From: Siccirubricoccus sp. G192
GTDB taxonomy: Bacteria > Pseudomonadota > Alphaproteobacteria > Acetobacterales > Acetobacteraceae
Length of the DNA stretch: 64,000 nt
Direction: 5' to 3'
Assembly: GCF_019084075.1 (NCBI RefSeq)
Contig: NZ_JAHREN010000001.1
Location: 1 to 64,000 of the forward strand
Of the stretch, positions 47,137 to 55,798 are shown piece after piece. Each line of letters starts with the position of its first letter. The stretch's first letter is position 1. A program made the position numbers and the translations under genes. The notes beneath the pieces were generated by a model, which had not been told where the DNA came from, made no database searches, and saw only the letters and a program-made list of their open reading frames with translations.

Positions 47137-47934
47137 ATGGCGCATGGCGCGGAGAGCACGAGGATTCGCCAGGACGGGACCGCGGATGGCGCCGGACCGT
47201 CCGCACCGCACCCGCCCCTGCTGGACTACCACCCGGCCGCGCAGGACCGGGACGGCTTCGTCCGCGACCTCTTCAACCAGACCGCCGCCTCCTACGACAG
47301 GATCAACCGCGCCTTCTCGCTGGGATCGGGGGCCTGGTACCGCAGGCGCGCGTTGCAGCGGGCCGGGCTGCGGCCGGGCGCAAAGCTGCTGGATGTCGCG
47401 GTCGGCACCGGGCTGGTGGCGCGCGAGGCGGTCCGCATCACCGGCAGGCCCGGCGACGTCATCGGGCTGGACCTGAGCGAGGGCATGCTGGCCGAGGCCA
47501 GGCGCAGCCTCGCCATCCCGCTCATCCAGGCGCGGGCCGAGGCGCTGCCGCTCGGCGATGCGAGCCTCGACTTCGTGAGCATGGGCTACGCGCTGCGCCA
47601 CGTGGCCGACCTCGCCATCGCCTTCGCGGAATACCACCGCGTGCTGCGGCCCGGCGGGAACCTGCTGCTGCTGGAGATCGGGCGCCCCGACAGCAGGCTC
47701 GCTTATGCCGCGGTCCGGTCCTATCTCGGCCGGGTCGTTCCCGCCCTGAGCCGCCTGGCCGGGGCCGGCACCCGCGCCGAGACGCTGATGCGATACTACT
47801 GGGATACCATCGATGCCTGCGTCCCGCCGGCGGTGATCCAGCGGAGCCTGGCGCAGGCGGGCTTCGTGCAGGTCGCCTGCGAGACCCAGTTGGGCATCTT
47901 CCGCGCCTATAGCGCGCGGCGCCCGCCGGGGTAG
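47137..47934 (+). CDS. Class I SAM-dependent methyltransferase, UbiE/COQ5-like
   Basis: About 265 residues. RDLFNQTAASYDRINRAFSL is the UbiE-like entry, LLDVAVGTGLVAREAVRI the SAM-binding motif I, GYALRHVADLAIAFAEYHRV and LRPGGNLLLLEIGRPDSRL motifs III-IV. GTG 47131 and ATG 47137 are both possible starts. UbiE methylates quinone precursors, but the position facing the polyene locus and the divergent C-terminus suggest it may methylate the aryl head instead, as a methyltransferase does in E. coli-type APE loci. The role is inferred. Confidence 0.75.
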   Translation: MAHGAESTRIRQDGTADGAGPSAPHPPLLDYHPAAQDRDGFVRDLFNQTAASYDRINRAFSLGSGAWYRRRALQRAGLRPGAKLLDVAVGTGLVAREAVRITGRPGDVIGLDLSEGMLAEARRSLAIPLIQARAEALPLGDASLDFVSMGYALRHVADLAIAFAEYHRVLRPGGNLLLLEIGRPDSRLAYAAVRSYLGRVVPALSRLAGAGTRAETLMRYYWDTIDACVPPAVIQRSLAQAGFVQVACETQLGIFRAYSARRPPG

Positions 47935-47953
47935 CCGGGCCGGATATCGCCGC

Positions 47954-48955
47954 TCATTCGACCGATGCGCGCAGCCAATCCCTGGCCGCGGCATCCGCGT
48001 GCGAGGGCAGCGGCGCGTCAGGGCGCTCCAGCCAGGCGGCGATATCCGCGGCCACCAGGGCGCGCTCCTGGTCACGGAGCAGCAGGTGATGGCCATGCGG
48101 ATAGAAGGCGAGGCGGTGCGGCCCCGCCGCCGGCAGCGCCCGCAGGAACTGCCGCATCGGACGCTCCGGCACGATCAGGTCCTGCCCGCCATAGAGGACC
48201 AGCGCATTCGCGTTGAAGTAGGGCGCGGCGGCCTCGGCATCATCCATGAGGTTCACCAAGCCGTAGACGACATCGACGCGGAACTCCTTCACCGTCAATG
48301 GGTCGCGCGACCAGCGCTGCATCACCTCCTCGTTGTCGGTCGGGGCGTAGCCGGGCGCCGACCCGCGGAAGCCGACCGCCGGAATCGCGCGGGCCGCCAC
48401 TTCGAGGGCAGCCCTGGAAAACCGGCTCATGCTGGCACGGCCCCTGACCCCGGGCGCCAGCAGCACATAGCCATCGACCATCGGCGGGTCCGCGGAGGTG
48501 GCGGCCACCATCAGGACGGCAGCCCCCATGCTTTCCCCCATGAGGTAGACGGGCACACCGGGATGGCGCGCCCGCAACAGCCGCGTGACCGCCGCCGCAT
48601 CACCCGCCAGGGTGGCGCCGCCGGGCCAGATCCCGCGATGGGGCGCAGCGCCGAACCCCCGCTGGTCATAGGCATAGACCCCGATTCCACGGGCGGTGAA
48701 CAGCGGCGCCGGCAGGTCGAAGGCGTTGATGGAATAATCCCCGAAGCCGTGCAGGCCGAGCAGGATCGCCCGCGGCCTGCCCTGGGGCAGCCAGGCCTGG
48801 TAGGGCAGCCTGGCGCCATCCGACATGATGAAGGCGTCGCGCCCGATGGCCGGCGCGGCGGCGGGCAACCCGGAACCGATGGTGACGGGCGTGCACCCGG
48901 CCAGGCCAAGCACGCCGAGGCAAAGCAGGGCGAGGACCAACCCGGCTTTTTTCAT
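47954..48955 (-). CDS. Alpha/beta hydrolase lipoprotein (lysophospholipase-like)
   Basis: 333 residues. Lipoprotein signal MKKAGLVLALLCLGVLGLAG ends in LAGC. The serine hydrolase 4 fold shows LLGLHGFGDYSINAFDLPAP, YDQRGFGAAPHRGIW, YLMGESMGAAVLMVAATSAD (nucleophile Ser), VLYGGQDLIVPERPM (Asp region) and YPHGHHLLLRDQER (His). Probably an envelope monoacylglycerol or phospholipid hydrolase. It converges with the methyltransferase, with a 19-base gap. Confidence 0.82.
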   Translation of the reverse strand: MKKAGLVLALLCLGVLGLAGCTPVTIGSGLPAAAPAIGRDAFIMSDGARLPYQAWLPQGRPRAILLGLHGFGDYSINAFDLPAPLFTARGIGVYAYDQRGFGAAPHRGIWPGGATLAGDAAAVTRLLRARHPGVPVYLMGESMGAAVLMVAATSADPPMVDGYVLLAPGVRGRASMSRFSRAALEVAARAIPAVGFRGSAPGYAPTDNEEVMQRWSRDPLTVKEFRVDVVYGLVNLMDDAEAAAPYFNANALVLYGGQDLIVPERPMRQFLRALPAAGPHRLAFYPHGHHLLLRDQERALVAADIAAWLERPDAPLPSHADAAARDWLRASVE

Positions 48956-49488
48956 TGGGGTTCGCTGCCCTGGCACAGGTCCGACCTGGAAAGGACCGGG
49001 TTCCTGGCGGGATGTCCTCCCGGGGACTCGCATCCTCCTGGCAGCTCCGGCAATGCCCTCAAATACCCGACGTCGGAACCGGTCAATGCAGCAAGTATTC
49101 GGGCAGGAACGGGAAACGGCTTGGTTTTGTCAGGCATGGCGGAGAGCCCTTGGCGACAGGCGCGCTCAGCCGAAAGGGGGAGGATTGCCGGGGTCCCTGG
49201 CATTCGGCAGCGGCCGCGCGCCATGAATTATTCGGACCCGCAATCAGCCCGCCCGCCAAGTCCATGCAACATGGTCCCAAGCCTCGGTATCACGCGAGCG
49301 ACAACATTGCCTCAGCAGCCAAATCGGTGTCGAGAGCCAAGTGGCATCGTCTATGCAACATACGCGCCAACGGGAGCATGTGACCGGCTTCAAGCAGCCG
49401 GCCTGGACGCCGGAGCATCCAGGCCGGCCCATGATCCGATCCGGTGTCCCGACCGGAAACGCGCATTTCCGATCGGGACGGGGTTGCA
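48956..49488. other. Intergenic region, 533 bases
   Basis: No gene supported. The right end holds a terminator-like hairpin (49446-49479). A second possible stem, GGCCTGGA / TCCAGGCC, lies near 49405-49430. The left end (near 48956) should carry the promoter of the lipoprotein hydrolase. Confidence 0.5.
49446..49479 (-). terminator. Hairpin terminator of the Gly-rich secreted protein gene
   Basis: A 13-bp stem with one mismatch (GTCCCGACCGGAA at 49446-49458 against TTCCGATCGGGAC at 49467-49479) begins ten bases after the gene's stop on the minus strand. No U-run. Confidence 0.55.
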
Positions 49489-49815
49489 CTAGCCACGGAA
49501 GGCGTCGTCCGACGCGCGGGCCAGGCCGGTCGCCGGCAGGCTGGGCTGGTAGACCACCTCGGTATTCTCGCCGCCGCCGACCACCTGGCCGATGCGGCCA
49601 GGCAGGGCGTTCACCTGGCCATAGGTGAAGCTGCGGTTCTCGCCGCCGCCATGCAGCAGCACGGTGCCGCCGCCGACCACCACGCCCTCGGGGGCGCCGC
49701 TGTACTCGACCTCGGCATTGGTGCCGCCGCCGACCAGGCGCGGGCCCTCCGCTGCCACGGCGGCGCCGGCCGCACCGAAAGCGATCATCGAAGCGAAGAG
49801 GATGTTGCGAAGCAT
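49489..49815 (-). CDS. Small secreted Gly-rich repeat protein
   Basis: 108 residues. Clear signal peptide MLRNILFASMIAFGAAGAAV cleaved near AVAAE. The mature part holds an internal repeat: RLVGGGTNAEVEYSGA and QVVGGGENTEVVYQPS, with VVVGGGTVLLHGGGENRSFT between. The strand-turn pattern suggests a small beta structure. No family recognised. It stands alone with its own terminator, so it is probably independently regulated. Confidence 0.65.
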   Translation of the reverse strand: MLRNILFASMIAFGAAGAAVAAEGPRLVGGGTNAEVEYSGAPEGVVVGGGTVLLHGGGENRSFTYGQVNALPGRIGQVVGGGENTEVVYQPSLPATGLARASDDAFRG

Positions 49816-49958
49816 GGGATGTTCTTTCGTGTCCTGGGTGGGCGATGCGCCCTTCCCTTGCCACGCAAGATGCTCCCCGCCCGACCCGCCGCCCAATGCG
49901 TGGTGTGGATGCCGCCGATCCGCCGGATGGATGGGTTGGCCGCTGCGGGCGTGCCGAT

Positions 49959-51827
49959 CTAGGCCGCCGCCTCCAACTGCTCCTGCAATTCAAGCCACTC
50001 GGTCTCCAGCGATTCCATGATCTTCGTCACGGCGGCGCGGCGGGCGGTGGCGCGGGCGATCAGGTCGGCATTCTTGTTGGCATAGAGGCGGGGATCGAGC
50101 AGCGCGGCGTCGATCGTCGTGGCCTCCGCCTGGAGCTTCGCAAGCTGCGCCTCCAACTGCTTCGCCCGGTCACGCAGCGGCGCCAGCGCGGTGCGGGAGA
50201 CCGCCCGGCCGCGCCGCTCCTCCCGCCGCCTCGGCGCCGCCTCGGCGCGGTTGCCGCCGCGGGTGCGGTCGGCCAGCAGGGCGCGGTAGTCGTCGAGGTC
50301 GCCATCGAAGGGGCGCACCCTCCCCTCCCCCACCACCCAGAGCCGGTCCGCGACCAGCTCCACCAGATGCGGGTCGTGCGAGATCAGCACCACCGCGCCG
50401 CCATATTCGGCCAGCGCCTTCACCAGGGCTTCCCGCGCATCGATGTCGAGGTGGTTGGTGGGCTCATCCAGGATGAGCAGTTGCGGCGCCTCGCGCGTGC
50501 AGAGCGCCAGCAGCAGCCGCGCCTTCTCGCCGCCCGAACAGGCGGAGATCAAGGTCGTCGCGCGATCCACGTCCAGGCCGAAGCGCGCGAGCTGGGCGCG
50601 GCACTGCTGCACCGTGGCGCGGGGCAGCGCCGCCTGCATGTGGGAGAGCGGCGTGCCGGCGGGGTCCAGCTCATCCGTCTGGTGCTGCGCGAAATAGCCG
50701 ACCTTCAGCTTCGGCGCGCGGTGCATCCCGCCGGAGAGCAGCGGCAGCCGCCCGGCGAAGAGCTTCGCCAGCGTGGACTTGCCATTGCCATTGGCGCCGA
50801 GCAGCGCGATGCGGTCGTCCTGGTCCAGCCGGAGGTCGAGGTCGCGCAGCACCGCGCGCCCGTCATAGCCGGCGCTGGCCTGCGAGAGGGAGAGCACCGG
50901 CGGCGCCAGGGCGGCGGGTTCGGGGAAGGCGAAGCGGGTGACGCTGTCCTCCACCACCGCCTCGATCGCCGGCATGCGCTCCAGCGCCTTCACGCGCGAC
51001 TGCGCCTGGCGGGCCTTGCTGGCCTTGGCGCGGAACCGGTCCACGAAGGACTGGATGCGGGCGCGCTCGGCCCCCAGCCGCTCGTTCTGCGCCACCTGCT
51101 GCGCCTGGCGCTCGGCCCGCACGCGCACGAAATTCTCGAAGCCGCCGGGATAGAGGGTGAGCTTGCCGCGATCGAGATGCACGATGGCATCGACGCAGCG
51201 CTCCAGCAATTCGCGGTCGTGGCTCACCACGATGGCGGCGCCGGAGAAGCGCGAGAGCCAGCCCTCCAGCCAGATCGTGGCTTCGAGGTCGAGGTGGTTG
51301 GTCGGCTCGTCCAGCAGCAGCAATTCGGGTTCCAGGAACAGCACCCGGGCCAGCGCCACGCGCATCCGCCAGCCGCCGGAGAATTCCGCTGTGGGCCGCT
51401 CCTGCGCCTGCGCGTCGAAGCCGAGCCCGGCCAGCACGGTGGCGGCGCGGGCCGGCGCGCTGTCGGCCTGGATGGCGATCAGCCGCTCATGGATCTCGGC
51501 GACGCGGTGCGGCGGCGGGTGGGATTCCGCCTCGGCCAGCAGGGCGGCGCGTTCGGTATCGGCGGCGAGCACCGTCTCCAGCAGGCTTTCGGGGCCGCCC
51601 GGCGCCTCCTGCGCCACATGGCCCATGCGGGCGCGGGCGGCCAGGCGGATCTCGCCGCCATCCGGGTGCAGATCGCCGGTGATGGCGCGCAGCAGGGTGG
51701 ACTTGCCGGCGCCGTTGCGCCCGACCAGCCCGATCTTGCGGCCGGGGTCCACCATCAGGTCGGCGCCCTCCATCAGGGCGCGGCCGGCTATGCGTAGGGT
51801 GAGGTCGCGGATCGCCAGAACGGTCAT
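49959..51827 (-). CDS. ABC-F ATPase (Uup/YheS-type ribosome-associated)
   Basis: 622 residues with two ATPase domains and no membrane part. Walker A boxes are GRNGAGKST and GANGNGKST; signatures are FSGGWRMRVALARVLF and CSGGEKARLLLAL; both Walker B boxes read LLLDEPTNHLDLEA and LILDEPTNHLDIDA. The inter-domain linker (FVRVRAERQAQQVAQNERLG) is the P-site tRNA interaction motif. A C-terminal coiled coil (LRDRAKQLEAQLAKLQAEAT) is present. ABC-F proteins act on stalled ribosomes. Start MTVLAIRDLTL at 51827. Confidence 0.9.
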   Translation of the reverse strand: MTVLAIRDLTLRIAGRALMEGADLMVDPGRKIGLVGRNGAGKSTLLRAITGDLHPDGGEIRLAARARMGHVAQEAPGGPESLLETVLAADTERAALLAEAESHPPPHRVAEIHERLIAIQADSAPARAATVLAGLGFDAQAQERPTAEFSGGWRMRVALARVLFLEPELLLLDEPTNHLDLEATIWLEGWLSRFSGAAIVVSHDRELLERCVDAIVHLDRGKLTLYPGGFENFVRVRAERQAQQVAQNERLGAERARIQSFVDRFRAKASKARQAQSRVKALERMPAIEAVVEDSVTRFAFPEPAALAPPVLSLSQASAGYDGRAVLRDLDLRLDQDDRIALLGANGNGKSTLAKLFAGRLPLLSGGMHRAPKLKVGYFAQHQTDELDPAGTPLSHMQAALPRATVQQCRAQLARFGLDVDRATTLISACSGGEKARLLLALCTREAPQLLILDEPTNHLDIDAREALVKALAEYGGAVVLISHDPHLVELVADRLWVVGEGRVRPFDGDLDDYRALLADRTRGGNRAEAAPRRREERRGRAVSRTALAPLRDRAKQLEAQLAKLQAEATTIDAALLDPRLYANKNADLIARATARRAAVTKIMESLETEWLELQEQLEAAA

Positions 51828-51945
51828 GGTGGCCCTATAAGGCAGAAAAGGCTGCGCGACTCGCAAGCCCGCTGGCCCAGTCGATCAAGATGAGCACCTA
51901 CCTGAACGGGTTTCTGGAATTGACCTAATATCTATTGGGCCAATT

Positions 51946-52968
51946 TTATGAATTTGCAAATACCCCTTCGAGCCAATCGATAATAGATCGGCACATGAAA
52001 TGAAATTCTTCGGGCGGCAAATCTTCAATTTTCGATTTCTTTCCCTGGTAAATCCAGATTATATTTTTCCCATGTGCGGCATGACCTCTTGCTGCCCAAC
52101 AAGCTTTCATAAATTCGTAAAGAGAATGCTTTTCTTTGGAAAGGTTCCTTCCAAATTTCTTTTCAAATCCTGCCGTTATGTGTTTCAATAGATTAGTTTC
52201 GCCAACATTCAGGCTTTTGATACTGATGTTTCTAGCTTTAAGTATTTTGTCTCTCTGCCTCTCCCACATGGAACACATCAATATTATGCATGTTGGCCAA
52301 TTTTTCAGGCTATATTGATGCTGAATTTCACAAAAAGTGAGTTCGTGTTCGGCAGGCCACTCCTCTTTGCACGCCAGCAAGAAAGATTCGCTCCATACTT
52401 CAGGCGAAATAGATTTCGCCGTTTGTGGAGGTGTAATTTGCCTTACTGTTGCGATTGGAGCACTTTCTACGTTTTGATCTCCGCTCATTTGAAATAATAA
52501 ATGTTTATTGCCAGTCAGGCCTTCAGCGGGCACGCCTATCCACCACTGCCCTGATTTTACGCGCAACCAGTCAGTGAATGCAGAAACGAAATTTTCGCAG
52601 TTCACTTCTGTTGACTGCGATCCGTAGAATTCAACGATTAAAGTATCTTTGAAACGACTAAACTGACCAGCATCTTCATCGCCGAAAGCAAGTTTTATAC
52701 TAGGGGCTTGGCCCAATACAAGATTTGGCAGCGCCGCCATCTTAAATGGTCCTGACATCGGAGGCGAACCGACAAAAATATTAGCGAAGCTCTCCGAATC
52801 AAATTGTGGGATAGGTCTCCAAGTCGGCTTGGCTATCCGAACCGGAGGTTGCAACGCTACCTTATGACCCCTGTAGTTGCCTACCATCCGGAATATTTCT
52901 GCTGCCTCATCTAAAATCATCGCGCCGGAAAAACTGAATATACTTAACTCTCCAGCGGGCGTTATCAT
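51946..52968 (-). CDS. Orphan gene on an A+T-rich island, possible HEPN-type domain at C-terminus
   Basis: 340 residues, much lower G+C and very different codon use from every neighbour, a sign of transfer. Start chosen at 52968 (MITPAGELSIFSFSGAM) because AGGAAAAAACGG precedes it. The N-terminal half is beta-rich (VALQPPVRIAKPTWRPIPQF; DTLIVEFYGSQSTEVNCENF). The C-terminal ~120 residues are helical and contain FMKACWAARGHAAHGKN, which fits the R-x4-H motif of HEPN RNase domains (Arg and His of RGHAAH). No membrane segment or signal. Function unknown; a lone defence-type or regulatory gene is plausible. Confidence 0.6.
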   Translation of the reverse strand: MITPAGELSIFSFSGAMILDEAAEIFRMVGNYRGHKVALQPPVRIAKPTWRPIPQFDSESFANIFVGSPPMSGPFKMAALPNLVLGQAPSIKLAFGDEDAGQFSRFKDTLIVEFYGSQSTEVNCENFVSAFTDWLRVKSGQWWIGVPAEGLTGNKHLLFQMSGDQNVESAPIATVRQITPPQTAKSISPEVWSESFLLACKEEWPAEHELTFCEIQHQYSLKNWPTCIILMCSMWERQRDKILKARNISIKSLNVGETNLLKHITAGFEKKFGRNLSKEKHSLYEFMKACWAARGHAAHGKNIIWIYQGKKSKIEDLPPEEFHFMCRSIIDWLEGVFANS

Positions 52969-53006
52969 CCGTTTTTTCCTAACTACGTTTAAACTCAGCT
53001 TTAGTA

Positions 53007-53021
53007 TCGCGAATTTCGCGA
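53007..53021. promoter_or_regulatory. 15-base palindrome upstream of the A+T-rich orphan gene
   Basis: TCGCGAA-T-TTCGCGA is a perfect palindrome with one central base, 39 bases before the chosen start of the orphan gene. It is a natural operator candidate for that gene. Confidence 0.45.
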
Positions 53022-53188
53022 GCATATACTTGCTAACTTTATGCCTCAAATGGCCAAAAATGTAAACGTTTTTATAAGGCAACAACGCCGGGCGGACACT
53101 GAACTGAGAGAGAGCCAATCGGGAGGCGGGCTTGCATCCAGTCCTCAGCCCGCTTATCCGGCCGCGACACTATGTATGGAACGCTCCC

Positions 53189-53611
53189 ATGGCCCTCGAA
53201 CGCACCCTTTCCATCATCAAGCCGGATGCCACCCGCCGGAACCTCACCGGCAGGATCAACGCCAAATTCGAGGAGAAGGGCCTGCGCATCATCGCGCAGA
53301 AGCGCCTGAAGCTCTCCGCCGAGCAGGCCGGCGAGTTCTACGCCGTCCACCGCGAGCGGCCCTTCTACAACGACCTGGTGGCCTTCATGACCAGCGGCCC
53401 GGTGGTGGCGCAGGTGCTGGAGGGCGAGGGCGCGGTGGCCAAGAACCGCGAGATCATGGGCGCCACCAACCCGGCCAATGCCGCCCCCGGCACCATCCGC
53501 AAGGAATTCGCGGAGAGCATCGAGGCGAACAGCGTGCATGGCTCGGACAGCGCCGAGAATGCGGCGGCCGAGATCGCCTTCTTCTTCGCCGGCATCGAAA
53601 TCGTCGCCTGA
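53189..53611 (+). CDS. ndk: Nucleoside diphosphate kinase
   Basis: 140 residues, the standard length. Family marks: [80 protein letters not shown] and the active-site [12 protein letters not shown] (phosphorylated His). It balances nucleoside triphosphate pools. A strong hairpin follows. Start 53189 is the normal start of the family. Confidence 0.97.
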   Translation: MALERTLSIIKPDATRRNLTGRINAKFEEKGLRIIAQKRLKLSAEQAGEFYAVHRERPFYNDLVAFMTSGPVVAQVLEGEGAVAKNREIMGATNPANAAPGTIRKEFAESIEANSVHGSDSAENAAAEIAFFFAGIEIVA

Positions 53612-53618
53612 GCAGGCT

Positions 53619-53653
53619 GGATCGGCCGCCGGAAGCTTCCCGGCGGCCGATCC
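53619..53653 (+). terminator. ndk terminator hairpin
   Basis: A perfect 14-bp stem (GGATCGGCCGCCGG at 53619-53632, complement at 53640-53653) with a 7-base loop, eight bases after the ndk stop. It may also serve the convergent short gene at 53706 on the other strand. Confidence 0.75.
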
Positions 53654-53705
53654 GCATTGCTCATGGCCCGGCCCAGACCCCCCGGGTCTGCAGCCCTCGG
53701 CCGCG

Positions 53706-53864
53706 TCAGGCCACGAAGACCAGCAGCGCGATCAGCACCAGCGCCGTCACCAGCAAGGACCAGGTAAGGAACTGGGTGAAACCCTCCCAGCCGCGTTCCC
53801 GCTCGGCCAGGATGTCCTTCGTCTCGACGGCGCTGAATTCGTAAGACTCCTGATGCTCGGCCAC
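53706..53864 (-). CDS. Short membrane protein, possible aa3-type cytochrome oxidase subunit IV
   Basis: 52 residues from GTG 53864: MAEHQESYEFSAVETKDILA, then a Trp/Phe-rich amphipathic turn (ERGWEGFTQFLTWSL) and one C-terminal helix (LLVTALVLIALLVFVA). The layout (charged N-terminus, WxxFxxFxxW, single helix) resembles the bacterial aa3 oxidase subunit IV family. AGGGAAAAGG precedes the start. The family match is by eye only. It converges with ndk and is followed by the shared hairpin. Confidence 0.55.
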   Translation of the reverse strand: MAEHQESYEFSAVETKDILAERERGWEGFTQFLTWSLLVTALVLIALLVFVA

Positions 53865-53874
53865 GGCCTTTTCC

Positions 53875-54591
53875 CTATTCTGGTCCCGCCACTCGGGGCG
53901 TCGGTGTAAGAAGCGCGAGCGGTCCCGGCAAGGGGTTCAGCAAAGCCGTCCCCGGCGCCACCGCTCCCGCCACCATGGCACGTCCGGCCGCGATCCGCAC
54001 CCGCCCGGCCGCCAGCCAGGCCAGCGCCGCCGGATAGACCCGGTGTTCCTGCTCCAGCACCCGCGCCGCCAGCGCCGCCGCCGTGTCGCCGGGCAGCACC
54101 GGCACCGCGGCCTGGGCCAGGATCGGCCCCTCATCCACCCCGGCGCTGACCAGGTGCACGGTGCAGCCATGCAGCCGCACCCCGGCCGCCAGCGCCCGCT
54201 CATGCGTATCAAGGCCAGGGAAGGCCGGCAGCAGGGAGGGATGGATATTCACCAGCCTGCCCTCCCAGGCCGCCACGAAGCCCGGCGTCAGCACCCGCAT
54301 GAAACCGGCCAGCGCCACCAGTGCCACGTCATGGTGGAGAAGCTCGGCTTGCACCGCCCGCTCGAACCCCTCGCGGTCGCCGCGGAAGGGGCGGCTTTCC
54401 ACCACTGCCGTCGGCACCCCGGCGGCGGCGGCGAGCGCCAAGCCGCCGGCATCGGCGCGATTGGCCAGCACCAGCGCGATCTCCGCCGGATAGGCGGGAT
54501 CGGCCGCCGCCGCCAGCAGCGCCGCCATGTTGGAGCCGCGGCCGGAGATCAGGATGGCGGTGCGGGTCCGGCCTGGCCGCCCGGCAATCAC
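53875..54591 (-). CDS. purN: Phosphoribosylglycinamide formyltransferase
   Basis: About 238 residues, a little longer than usual at both ends. It starts at GTG 54591, overlapping the purM stop (GTGA). Marks: [40 protein letters not shown] (catalytic Asn and His), [20 protein letters not shown] (catalytic Asp region). It formylates GAR in purine synthesis and is translationally coupled to purM. Confidence 0.93.
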   Translation of the reverse strand: MIAGRPGRTRTAILISGRGSNMAALLAAAADPAYPAEIALVLANRADAGGLALAAAAGVPTAVVESRPFRGDREGFERAVQAELLHHDVALVALAGFMRVLTPGFVAAWEGRLVNIHPSLLPAFPGLDTHERALAAGVRLHGCTVHLVSAGVDEGPILAQAAVPVLPGDTAAALAARVLEQEHRVYPAALAWLAAGRVRIAAGRAMVAGAVAPGTALLNPLPGPLALLTPTPRVAGPE

Positions 54592-55690
54592 CTGGGCCAG
54601 CCCTCGGGCAGATTCTCCACCCGTAGCCCGGCCGGGCCCTGGCCGGCGGCAAGCTCGCCGATGCGGAACACCGTCTCGCCCGCCTGGCGCAACCGGGCCG
54701 CGGCATCCTCGGCCGCCGCCGCCGGCACCACCGCCACCATGCCGATGCCGCAATTGAACACCCGCAGCATCTCGTCCGCGGCGATGTTCCCCGCCGCGGC
54801 CAGCCAGGCGAAGACCGGCGGCACCGGCCAGGTGGCGGCATCCACCACCGCCTCCAGCCCCGCCGGCAGCACGCGCGGCAGGTTGCCCGGCAGGCCGCCG
54901 CCGGTGATATGCGCGGCGGCCTTCAGCAGCCCGGCCTTGTGCAGGGCCAGCAACGGCTTCACGTAGATCCGGGTCGGCGCCAGCAGCGCCTGGCCGAGCG
55001 TCTGGCCCCCCCCTTTCGCCCGACGCGAAGGGCGCGGGATCGGCCAGGGACAGTCCGGCCGCCTCCAGCACGCGGCGCACCAGGGAGAAGCCGTTGGAAT
55101 GCACCCCCGCGCTGGCGAGGCCGAGCAGCACATCCCCCGGCGCGAGGTTGCTGCCCGACAGCAGCCGGTCGCGTTCCGCCGCGCCCACCGCGAATCCGGC
55201 GAGGTCGTAATCCTCGGCCGCATACATGCCCGGCATCTCGGCGGTTTCGCCGCCCACCAGGGCGCAGCCGGCCTGGCGGCAACCCTCGGCGATGCCGGAG
55301 ATCACCGCGCGGGCCTGTTCCAGCCGCAACCGGCCGGTGGCGAAGTAGTCCAGGAAGAACAGCGGCTCGGCGCCCTGCACCACCAGGTCGTTCACGCACA
55401 TGGCGACGAGGTCGATGCCCACCGTGTCGTGCTGCCCGGCATCGATGGCCACCCGCAGCTTGGTGCCGACGCCATCGGTGGAGGAGACCAGCACTGGGTC
55501 CTTGAAGCCGGCCGCCTTCAGGTCAAACAGCGCGCCGAAGCCGCCGAGCCCGCCCATGCTGCCGCGGCGGGAGGTGGCGCGGGCCAGCGGCTTGATCGCT
55601 TCGACCAGCGCGTCGCCGGCCTCGATATCCACCCCGGCATCACGGTAGGTCAGGCTTCCCGGGGAGGAGGATTCGGGGGGAACTGGTCAG
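54588..55690 (-). CDS. purM: Phosphoribosylformylglycinamidine cyclo-ligase (two homopolymer frameshifts)
   Basis: About 367 residues. Marks: [70 protein letters not shown]; and, after the break, [20 protein letters not shown]. Eight C at 55006-55013 are one too many (expected [15 protein letters not shown]). Six G at 55675-55680 are one too many; correcting them joins TYRDAGV to an upstream [12 protein letters not shown]. The start would then be a CTG at 55690; GTG 55632 is too late. purM is essential on minimal medium, so these breaks are probably sequence errors. Confidence 0.9.
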
Positions 55691-55798
55691 GGCGGCCTCC
55701 GATCGGCTACAGGGCAACATATCGTCCGATGATCCTGGCGCCATGAGGCGCGGCGGTCCGAATCGGCCGGCGGAACATCCGGGAGAGACGGAGAGCCG

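Noticed and set aside
49845..51797. Open frame of 650 codons on the plus strand
   Set aside because: Lies opposite the ABC-F gene, whose Walker and signature motifs are intact on the minus strand.
51946..53118. Longer 390-codon version of the A+T-rich orphan gene
   Set aside because: The first 50 codons run into G+C-rich core DNA and lack a ribosome site; the start at 52968 has a good AGGA site.
53875..55632. A PurM-PurN fusion protein
   Set aside because: The fusion exists only because an extra C in an eight-C run puts purM in the purN frame; the corrected purM frame stops at 54588, where purN starts by GTGA overlap.
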